NCBI GenBank assembly: GCA_940671915.1 | Contig: CALNVZ010000174.1 | Coordinates: forward strand, 2,174,949-2,238,948 | Length of the DNA stretch: 64,000 nucleotides | Origin: Paracentrotus lividus | Taxonomy: Eukaryota > Echinodermata > Echinoidea > Camarodonta > Echinidae | Reading direction: 5' to 3' | In this document: positions 12,001-24,000 of the stretch, piece after piece | How positions within the stretch are numbered: the stretch's first letter is position 1 | Layout: every line of letters starts with the position of its first letter | Translations under genes and position numbers: made by a program | Notes under the pieces: generated by a model | The model's input: only the letters and a program-made list of their open reading frames with translations | Told to the model about the DNA's origin: nothing | The model's database searches: none

Positions 12001-15000
12001 ATTATACATGATGCACTTTTTGGTACCCTGGGGTACCAAAAAATAAATCACCGTTCTGTTGAATTATTATTTATTTTTTAGCGCTGATTCCTAGGTTACC
12101 AAACTGTCCAAAATTTATATATAAATTCTTGAGTAGTTTACTATAATAAGTTAAATTGTTACTATTATTGTCATTAGATGATATTTAAAGAAGGAAAAAC
12201 AGGCCTTGTTTATCATTGTCGCACCGATCATACGACCATGAAAATAAATACTCAGCGTGAAAACGCTGTATAACTGTATTCTAATGGACACGAGAGGGCG
12301 CTGCACAACGCGTGTACCCCGGGTTACAACGTACCCGTGTACGGCGTGGTGCATCACATGTAAGACTGCCAATTAGTAATTAAAATACATTTAAATTGCA
12401 AAAATATCCACTTGAAAATGTCCTATCTAGGCCAAGATCGTGAAATACATAGTTTTTGATTTTCACTGAATTTAAAGCAGGGTAAGCAATTCCTACTGAT
12501 GAGCCTTGTGAGACTAGTATAAATTACCACTTGGTCTAAACACACTTTGACTCATGTTCATTTTGGTCTCATCCCACATGGTCTAAATATCATTTCGTCT
12601 ACAACAAGTTCGTTCAATTTCTTTAAGGTCTAATACCACTTCCCCTATTTACCCATTTCGTCTAATTCCCATTTCGGTCAATGTCCTTTTCGTCTGATGT
12701 GCACTTAGTCTATCACCATTTGGTCACTTTCAGTAACAAATTGGTAATAGACAAAATATTCATTTGGGCAGTAGACCAAAATGCAATTAGACCAATTCAC
12801 TTATTATATGAATTGCCAATTAGACCAAGTGGTAATTAGATCAATCAACATTTAGACCAAGTATGCATTAGACAAAGGTAAATTTAGACCAAATTGTCAG
12901 TAGACCAAATGGGCTTAGCCCATGGTATTAGACAGATGGAGAACTAGACAACTGCTGTTAGAATAAGCACATATAAACTGTGAGACTTAACTTTATTTTG
13001 TATTCCTTCATATGATCAGTGATAACCACTCCTGGTATGTTTGTTCCATTTCTTAAGAACTGCTGAAGGATGCCGGTGGAAGTGGTTGCGTCCAAAGACA
13101 ACTTACTCATTGTCACATTGACTGCTGCACGACTTCAGACTGGATGAGTCTCTGGGTCTACAATAAAAAAAAAAATACAAAAAATGAAAATAAAGGTAAA
13201 TTGTTTAATACTTAAATCCTCCGTTAACTTTGCTAAAGTATATTAATATCAATATTAGTATAAAAAATTGTTTCATTTTACATGAGGAGAGAAAGTTGTG
13301 TCATTTGGGCATTGCAAAGTGAAGTGTGTACAGGGCATCCCGAAAAGAACTATACACTTTTGAAATGGCTGCCAAATGAAAATATTTTATTTAGGTAACA
13401 AATTTACATGTATGAAGCCTCATCTATCCCAACTTTTATATGACACCAAAAAGTCTTGAAAATAAGTCATGCATGAATGAGCAGCGTTCACTTTGTAAAG
13501 GGTATGGAAAATTAGGGTGCGCAGGAATTGCCCTACCAATTTTGTATCAGGAAAGTCATTTGGAGCTTATGGAATTGAGGATTGATATAGCAAATTACTG
13601 ATCAATTATGATGAGTTGGGGTTTGCTAAGAGACATTTGTAGAATGGGGTATAGATTTTCATGCATGAGGTGAACAGGAATATGTATTTCCTATTATAGC
13701 ATTGTAGCCTTCCAAGTTGTCTTCAGTGGTGTGTTAGTGGTAGTCAGGATGGGCTGCAAGAACAAGTGAGATGGCAGGGTAAGATTTTTTGATCCCTTTG
13801 ATGATCGTTTTCGTGATCTTTTGGATTGTCTGAATGTCCAACATCAGCTGGCATTTTTTTTTCTTCAACAAACAGATTGTGCATCGAAAGAGGAGGAGGA
13901 CACATTGAGCATTGAACGTACAGACTTTTTATTTTAATTTTGCATTATCAGATTTTTTCCCCCTCCTTTTTGTTTGTTACAGGATGGATGAAACAAGTGT
14001 AAAATCGAAAAGAACAAAATTTCAACTGAAAATAAAGACCGACATGTTAATTTCACAAATTTGTGTTACACTGTACCATATTCCTTTACAAAAGTCCCAA
14101 GTGCTAAAATGACTGGATAGTTGGTTGGTTGATCAATTGAGTTGATTGATTTATTGGACATGGTGATTTAAATAACTATGAAGATGATGTTAATGCTGAT
14201 TGATTAGTTGAAACATTTGGAGACTGGTACACTGTTGATTAAATGATTGCTAGCTGGGTTGTTGATTGTCTAATTTATGTGACTATGATTGATAGATTGA
14301 TAGATTGTCATCAACCATCCCAATTTTGGGTAAATGTGAGTAGACCGGGATGCAGGAAGGTTGTCAGAATATTTGGAGTAGAAACCAATGAATTATGAAT
14401 GTTTCAAAAACACACCCATGCAAAAAGAGAGAGAAAGATAGAGAGAGAGAGGGAGGGAGACAGGGAGAGAAAGAAAGAAGAGAGAGGGAGAGAGAAGGAG
14501 AGAAAAAGAAGAGAGAGAGAGAGAGAGATTAAATACACCACTGAAAGACCTCACTAAATATACCTTGGAAAGTTACAATGCAACAATAGGAAATACATAT
14601 TCCTGTTCACTCATGCATGAAATTGTAATCCCAATTCCACAAATTTCACTTAGCAAACCCCAACTCATCATAATTGATCAGTAATTCTGCCATATCATCC
14701 TCAATTCCATAAAGCTTCAAATGACTTTCCTCATACAACTTGTAGGGCAATTTCCTGCGCACACACAATTTCCAATACCCTTTAACAAAACGTGAACGCT
14801 GCTCATTCATGCATGACTTATTTTCAGACTTTTTGATGTCATATGAAAGTTGGGATAATGAGCTTTCCATACATATAAGTTTCATTTGGTAGCCATTGGT
14901 AGCCATTTCAAAAGTGTATAGTTCTTTTCGGGACGCCCTGTATATGTTTGCAACATGCAAACTCATTTTACAGTTTAAAATTCTTGTCTTTAAAGATGAT

Positions 15001-18000
15001 TGGATATCTGGTTGAATATAGGTGAAGGCTCACAATAAGCAGCCAACACATCACAAAGTTTTACCAGATTTGTCTTTATTCTAAAACTGCACACTATTGC
15101 TTTGAACATATCACTTCTGCATAGTTGTACCTGTTTTGCACTTATATTATATTGCTATAAACAAATCTAAAAGACTAATAATATAATTATAAGAAAAATA
15201 AAGTAAAGTAAAGGGTCAAGAAGACTCACCTCTTGTTGCGTAATGGATTCAGATTGTGATAATGGATCAATATGTATATAGAAGTTATCTTCCTGTGATA
15301 GGGCAAGTTGACGCACTTCTAGAACAGCTGCAATGTTTGACAGATTAACTTGAGATGGCTGTATCTTATCATCATCTAGCTTGAAGGGGAATATACCTTT
15401 CTTCATATCAAACACCATACGGGAAGACCCAATGTAATCATAGCTCTCCTGTAGTAACAAACAAAGTAAACATGATAGAGAGGTGATCATACATAAACAT
15501 AATCATCATAAAACAATTACCAGCCAATCAATTAAACCAGCAATGTTGTGAATAATGTACATATTTGGGGAGCCAGGTGCTTTAGAATGTTTTGGAAGAT
15601 AAACAGTGTTTTACAAATGTTGTACATCATCATTATCACTGTAACCTTAAAAATGCCAACATATAGCTAATGACCTTGAATTCTTTAATGTTTCATGGTA
15701 ATCAAAAAACATTTATACAATTACTTTGAATGCCACTCAATATGTTCAATGGCGCATACAACAAAACTATGAAGTGTTTGATATACTTGACATGAATAAT
15801 ATCTCTATGAAGCTTTTCATAGTACTCTGGGTAGACTTTTGATACCACAATGAATAAATATACTTTAAAGGTGCTCTTGGAAGTTGCATAGGCTAAAATC
15901 AGTCAAATGGTTACAGATCATTTGAAAAAAGAACAACAAAAAACAAACACACTGGCATTTAGTCACATTGATCAGTGAGAGTGCTTCTCCTGCACTCAAA
16001 GATTAAGTTACATCTGAACATTTTCACATATTAGTTTTCGAAAAGGAAACATTACTTACGCCTTGAAAGAATGTGAACATGATATTTTTCATGGCTTGTT
16101 TGGTCTGAAGAGGTAGAGATCCTATCGCCTGGGCTGCAGCTAGTAGTGTAACAAAGCCTGATACTGTATTCTCAGCACCCTGGGATGGTAATACTCTGTA
16201 AAACAGGTCTGCTACATCCAACTACAAGATAAATGGATAAATAGATAGATGATATTTAGTGATTTTATGTGTTGCAGTTACAATTTAAGCAGCTGCATTG
16301 TACATGAATGCATGATGTAAAATACCCTAGGATGGCAACACTCTGTAGAACAGGTCAGCTACATCCAACTACAAGGTAAATGGATAGATAGATAAATGAT
16401 ATTTATTGATTCAATGTGTTGCAGTTGCAAATTAAGTACATGCATTGTACATGAATACGTACATGATGTAAAGAACATGTACACATTGCAAGAGATCTCA
16501 TAATACAGTCAATAGAAATTATAAATTATATGAATTATGAATATACACCTACCCTGAATGTTATCAAAATATAATGTATACCTCATACTAAGTACTTGGC
16601 AGATAGGCTGTACAAGGAACAAAAATTAATGACTACACTGTGCACATGATTCACCAATACAGTGTACATGTAGCTTTAAATCTTGTCAGTAGCTGATAAT
16701 AATAATAAAAAAAATTAAACTCACTTATTTTATTTTTTAGTACAAATTTCTTCTAGCACAAATTTGAGAAAATAAGATGATATTCTAGCATTATCTCACC
16801 TGAGCTGCAGCTATTATTAATGAATCCTCTTGTAGTGGAGTAGATTTATTAGTCGGTAGGAGGGTGGCCCAGACATTCCAATCTCCCAATGGATCACAAT
16901 ACACACCTGCAAGGACAAAACAACACACACTGATGTTGAAAAATAGATCATAATAATATATCTTATGAATTTAGATATAATATCTCTGTACTATCATCAT
17001 TAACAAAATTAATATTTAGAAACACAATAAAAAATTCCATTCTGCATAAACTGTACCACCATCATGTCACAATTTAAAGCTTGACTTGAGTTGTGTCCCA
17101 AATAATTTGACATGAATCTGTTAAATATGTCCTCAAATTGTACCTATTTTTTCATGTTCTATTAATGATTTTGGATGAAATTTTGGGAGAACATTGGAAC
17201 ACTTGTTCAAATTGAGACTAAGAGTAGAACACTCAACAACAAGTTGTATTGACATGTACTTGCACATTTTGTATAAATTTAGAGAGAGAAAAGGTGCTAA
17301 CATACTTGCTTCAAGGTTTGTCATCCTCTTTGTTCTCCACATGCAAGTGGGTGTGTCCTTAGCACCGAACATGAAATCATACATCTCACCAGCACACTGT
17401 GGGTAGGGCCTTGCTTTGCCTTGGGCATCAGGTCGGTTGTGGATCTCGTAACACTGGATGAAATAAATATGATATACATTTGAAAATGATGATGGTAGAT
17501 TTCAGCACAATCATATTCAATGTTACTTTATTGCTACATGATGGAAAATGAATTGGGACCATTTCTCATTACATGTAAATAAAATAGAAGACTGAAAAAG
17601 ATGCTACACAAATGCTTTCTTTACTACTCAATACCTGCATAACTGATTCTACTTTTTTTTTTCAATAATAAATTGTTTATATAATTATTTCCATGTTACT
17701 TCTTCTATTCAAACGGTTTATAAAGGGTCCTCTTGTAAAAAGTTGCTATGACCGCTATAAATAAATTAATTGTGTAGCATGAACACACTCCCGAGCATGC
17801 GTTAGCAGTGAATGCAGTGCACCGCGAGATAGCTTTAGATAGGGGTCGCGCTGCAACGAGCCACAGGCGAGTATGCAGCGTGCCCCATTCTGAAGCATCG
17901 AGCGATCACTGCATTTACGCTTTATCACACAATACAGGGAAGTGTTTTAACACTTTTATTAAATTGCGACACTTAGTCTTTCCTAGCTCTAGTAGATCTT

Positions 18001-21000
18001 GAGTTACTTACCAAAAAAAATCCAATAGATTATCTCTTGGAATTTTCGGTAAGTAGCTCAAGATCTACATTACGGTCGTCATCCAACAAAGTAAACAATC
18101 CCTGCCGGAGTGTGCTATCACGCTGGTGCTTTGCATTGAAAATACAGCATCACACGTGACGCGTATTGACCAACCACGATGCGTAAAATCACAGAGCCAT
18201 TTTATAAAAATCTTTAACAACTTGGCTTCAAAAGAGCTGCTTTAGTTACAATTGCAAACATTTACAATATAACTCATGGGAAATTATACATAAAATATCA
18301 AAATATGTGTCCCACATCATTTTTGTTACATCATAATAATATTACATCAGATTATATTTGTATCATTGTAATATGATTGATTCTAAACAATATCATCATA
18401 CTAACCTCTTTGACCGTTTCCACATCTTCTGGTTTAGTTAGAGCAAAAACAGGGATCCCTAAATCCATGAAACTCATTCCATTGCCATTGATGTTCCCAT
18501 GTAACCTTCTGACATTTAGAGTACTCAGCTTTTCAGAGTACATTCCTGGAGACAAAAAAAGAGAAAGAATTAATTAAAAATATTACTCAGACAGATCAAA
18601 CTCATGTAAGCACCAACATTTGTGATTCTACATACATATACAAAGTAACATTATGTAATAGATGATAATGTTTCATAATAAACTCACTTGCATATTTCAT
18701 CAAATACTGTATGAGCTATAGCTATCGCAGGGGTTTTTACTTTGCGAATTTCGCGAGTAACAAAGCAAGCGCAAATTTAACACAATGCGAATACATTCTC
18801 ACCCGTAACCCGCCTGGTAAAGTTACTCATTTAGTGTTACACTATGATAATTGTGAATGCGAACTGAACGACCATGAATATGCGCCAGAAGCCGTCAATC
18901 GCAAAAGTATTTACGTGAATATATTAGCTAATACAGTACTTGTGTTACCCACATGAAAATAGGTTTCAATATTGAAGAAATGTCTTTCCACTCTGTGAAA
19001 TGTACATGTACAGGTACATGTTTATTCTGCAAACAAATTTGGTCTACTACATTGCTTGCGCAGGTCCTAGGCAAATGTTTTATGTCCTTACCAAATTCAC
19101 CATTAGGACATGACCTGTCGGTGAAAAGGGTGTTTCTTCATTGATCATTGACATCGGGTCAGAATGGTCAACCATTATACCATTCACTTCCCTGAATCCA
19201 GTAACCTTCGCACATGCCCTCTGAAAATATAACATTCAAGAATTAAGATTTCTTTTCAAACATTAAAGTAGTAGGAATACTAGAATACTTGATTGGATAA
19301 AATTGTTTAGCACACGGCTCATTTGCTTAAGCTCAAAAAATGAATGCAAATTGGAAAATGTTTTTCCAATCACAGAAATATCATGGAAGATATTCTTACA
19401 TACATAGAGGTGAATCGAAGCAATATCCATGCCTAATGTTTAATTTACATTGCATTACATATTCATTGCTTACAAAAGGATTCTAAAAAGCCAAGATGAT
19501 GACACTTGGCAAAAGCTCTAGAACTGGTATAGAGTTGTTCTAAAATCTCAAGTGAAACCAGGGGCTTTGATGATTTATCTTTTAATCACTGTGCAAACAT
19601 ATATAATATACATGTAATTACAAACTGGAGAACGATAATAGGACCTGTCTGAACGAGACCAACTGGAATTGAAGCTGTCCTCATCGCCAGCAATCGACGT
19701 CGGTGGCGGACCCTTGTGATCCTATGTTGGATTGAATGCACTAGGCAAGGTAAGGTAATTACTAACTAAAAACAAATGTTAACAAACCAGATGGGGATAC
19801 ATTGGCCCATATCACTGAATTAACATGTACAATGTATATACATGAACATGATATATTTCTTCAAATATCACACAAAACTAATATAGAAACTGGACAAAAT
19901 TCACTTAGGATTTGTAAATTTGCAATGTAACTATACCTTAATGATAAGTTAAAGAAACAAACAAGATGAATCCTCGATCCCGCGCGGTCAAAATATGTGC
20001 CTCCGCCATTGCCAGATCAGAATTTATGCACATTCATTCTATTCATTTTCAATTTTAAGATCTTTACCTTGTGACCCCAAACCTTATCAGATCATTGTCC
20101 CTCCCAAATTTTGACCTCTTGTGCCCTTGACCTTTGACCTAATTCTCCATAATCTGAGCAGACCATTTTCCTCTAGCAATACATACTATCCTTAAGTTGA
20201 AGCTCATTATCTCAACTGGTTCTTGAGATATCGCGATAACGAACTCAATATATGGAATTTCACAATTGAACTCTGTGACCTTGACCTTTGACTACACATC
20301 TCCAAAATCTAATGAGATCGCCTTCCTACAATGTATGTTAGTTCATAATACCATTAAGTTGAAGCTCATATCTCGACTGGCTCCTCAAGATACACAATAA
20401 CAAATGAATAAATGGATTTCACAATTTGACTCTGTGACCCTTGACCTACATACTCCAAAACGAATCATATCATCTTCCTAAGAGTGTATCTCACTTCGCT
20501 GACACGTCCCCACGAAGGAATTATATAATATGACTGGCTTTGAGGGAGATACGCAGATATTTCCCAAACAGAGTCTCATATTGCCTCGAGTCGAAGACGA
20601 GGGCATATGGTCTTGTGAGGGAAATATAGGAGTTATCTCCCGAACGTTAAAGCCAGTCAATATTATTATTACCTGTTAACCTCAATTAGCCCCATTTTAA
20701 AGATAAAAATAGTTACTTGATTTAAACTTGGGCATTTGTCGTGGGATTTTTTTCTTTTCTTTGTTTCTTCAGCATTCTGAGTTGAACCATTGTGACGCAA
20801 TAATGCTTCTGTGCGTATCCATTGTGCTTACTCTTTGTGTAACAGCGCATCATTACAATTACGCGTAGCCCCCACCCAGACCAAAATATGGATATTACGA
20901 ACCGGCAATTTTGTACACAAACCCAATAGGGAATCACGGAGAGGGGGTATGGATATACGGCCCGTTGTGGTACAACTGATCCATTGTGACGTATTTTTTG

Positions 21001-24000
21001 TTTACCGGATACATTAGGCAGACAAAATACGCGCTATATCTTGTCTCCAAAATGCCTCATACAGGTAATAATAGAAATATCGTCTCCCGCGACGGATAAA
21101 AAGTATAAGGGACTTCTCTTGATACGTCTCCGCAACAATTTTCCAAACTGTGACAAAGCAATTTCAAGACTGTCTCAAAGTAGTTTCCGCGACTCTGTGA
21201 AACGTCCCAGAAACGTCTACGCGGACAACTTTCAAAATTTGTCGCGGAGACGTCCGGAGACGTTTCATGAGTCGCGGAAACAACTTTGAGACGGTTCTTT
21301 GAAACTGCTTTGTCACAGTTTTGGAAAATGTCGCGGAGACGGTCTTAGAGATGTCTCTAATACTTTTTATCTGTCGACGTCTCCCCGAAGTGAATACCGC
21401 CCTATGGTGATACATATCTATCCCTAGTTTGATCGTTGATATCTTCACTGGGTTCTGAGATAACGAGCAAACGACGTTATGGACGGGACAATCCAAAAAA
21501 ATGATGCCTCCGTGCAGAGGCCAAAAAATTACATTATTACCCAGCTTAGCTAGGCTACCCCCAATGAGGCGCCACCAGCATTTAATCCTTGAGGTCGGAA
21601 ATATATGCCTTCACCATCGCCAGATAGAAATACAGTGTCCCAAAAATTATTTGTACACTTGAAAAAATGAAATTAACAAATCGATGTTGGTTTGGAATTT
21701 CAATTACTATTTACATCAGTGGTAGGTAATGTCACCATCACCTGAACCCTAAATCTCAAATGTTCCGTCAGTCTCGGAAGTTCTAGGCCGCCATTTGCAA
21801 TTTTCATGGCCAAATTTTTTTTGTACACTTCGAAGAGGTTTTTAAGGAGTGTTTAAAATTTTTGGGGGCATTTTTTTGCTTCCAGAGCAGTCATCAACCT
21901 GCGTGGCATACTGGCGACCAAATTAGCACTCATTTCACGCCAATACCTTTCGAAGTTTGCTGAGAGTGTCCTGGAGCTGCTGGAGGTTGATGGTGAGTCT
22001 TGAGGCGCTGTCGCTTTAGATCACCTCCCCATGTGTTAAATGGAATTAAATCAGGGATCTGAGGTGCCCTTTTTAGCTTCTTAACAAGTGTCTGCTAAAT
22101 AATGCTTTAATATGCTTCGCTGAATGCTTGGGGTCCCAGTGTTATGTTGGAAAAACAACTTGAAGACCAATCAGCCTTACGCAAGTGGGAGCCTCTAAGA
22201 GGCAAAAATAGTCTCATGGACATCAGTTTTCATGATGATTATGATGGACAGACAGTAAGCAATGAAATATTGCAATTTGCAGAAAATGCATCCCCAGGCC
22301 ACAGAGGCTGAGGAGATGACTTGGTGCCCTCAAGAGTGTCTGGAACAGGCTAAATGGCTACATGTACATGACTATAATGGAATAATTGGCAGAAAGAAGC
22401 CAAATGTCAGGACAGTAACAAAAGCGTCATGCTTTTGCAAAACAACATAAGTGAACAAGCCTGCCGAGTCTATCACTCTGTCTAGACCTAAGTAGTTGCA
22501 AATATTGATTGGATTATGATGCACGGGACCATGTGTGTTTTGTAGGAAGCTTTCGGTCGGTCATGCTTGGAGCAACAGTGAAGCACAGTGGAGGATGTTT
22601 CATGATTTGGAGTTGGTATGACAACCAGTAAAATTGGAGAGATATAACATGGCATCATGAATGCTGAAGCCATGGAGTATTCTTGCCCTTCAGAATGGCT
22701 CAGATGCTCCCATTCTGCTTCAAGTCTGAATGGTCTTCAATTTATTGTCCAAATAACAATGACCCAAGTACACAGCACAACCATATTAAAGCCATATTTG
22801 CAACAAAACAGGTTAAGCTGCAAGAAAGGGCACCTCGCAACCCAGATTTAATCCCCATTTTAGCACATGAGAAGTGATCTGAAGCGACAGCGCCCTCTAG
22901 ACTGACCATCTAACATCCTGCAGCTCCAGGAACGCTCCACGCGCACTTGGAATGGTATTGGCGGTGAAATGAGGGCTAATTTGGTCGACGGTATGCCAAG
23001 AAGGCTGCATGACTGCCCTGGAAGCAAAGAAAGACCCCAAAAAATTTAAACACTCCTTTAAAACCCATGTTCTGAAGCTACAAATAATTTTGGGCCATGA
23101 AAATTGCAAATGGCGGCCTAGAACTCTCGAGACTGACTGAAAGTTGAGACCTTTAGCGTTAGCGTGTGACTAGTGACCATTTAACCTACCTTTCGAATAT
23201 AAATCGTTGAATTAAATTTCAATGCCAACATCGATTGATTTACAATTCATATTTTCAAAAGTGTACAAATAAATTTTGAGGACCTTCAGCCGGCCTGTAT
23301 CACTCGGGCACAGTTCATCTCTGCATTTTCCTTTATAAAATGACATCTTTGACATTGTGACCCTAAAACTAATCAGATCATTATTCCTTCCAAATTTCAA
23401 CCTCTGTGACACATTTAATATGGGCATCTATTAAAAAAAAGGGGGGGGGTGTTAATATGAAAAACAAAAAAAAAAGAAAAAAGGGGGAATGTTGTGTTAC
23501 TGAGCTGTTCTCTTGCAATACCAGATCAAATCCAGCCAGCTCATAACTCACAAGTGCTCTAGTAACTTCTCTAGAAATCTACATTTATTGTGGGCATTAT
23601 AATGGAGATGGGGTTGGGGTCATATAATAATAAAGAAAAAAGATTGTGTTACTACACTGTTCTCTGGCAGTAATGGATCAAATCCAGCCAGCTCATAACT
23701 CACAAGTGCTCTAGTAACTTAAAATACAGTCTACATTTACTATGGGCATTTAAATGTGGATGGGGGTGGGTGTCTTAAAAAAATAAAGAAAAAGAGGAGA
23801 AATATATCATGTTACTGCACTGTTCTCTGGCATGGATCAAATCCAGACAGCTCATAACTCACAAGTGCTCTAGTAACTTCACTGGAAATCTACATTTACT
23901 GCGGGCATATAAATGAGGATGGGATTGGGGTCTTATAGTTATATTAATTAAAAAAAAAAAAAAAAAACAAGAAAAAAAAAAGAAAAAGAAATAAGAAAAA

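Larger units (their letters stand above)
11586..12991. other. Nicastrin intron 10, with hairpin repeats
   Basis: Contains the palindromes at 11658-11675 and 12017-12042 and the GTCTA-rich hairpin at 12525-12945, each listed separately. Open frames at 11818-12372 on the minus strand have no recognisable domain. Confidence 0.5.
21585..23430. repeat. Second GGTCA-rich repeat copy, interrupted by a Tc1-like element
   Basis: 21585-21630 matches the start of the family (AATCCTTGAGGTCGG, then GCCTTCACCATCGCCAGAT). After the insertion, the family resumes near 23290 (TTTCCTTTATAAAATGACAT, then GATCATTATTCCTTCC), matching the continuous copy at 33260-33390. Confidence 0.7.

Noticed and set aside
18711-19144. 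Plus-strand frames next to exon 4 as a separate gene
   Set aside because: One lies over a CpG-rich repeat-like patch and the other is antisense to nicastrin exon 4.
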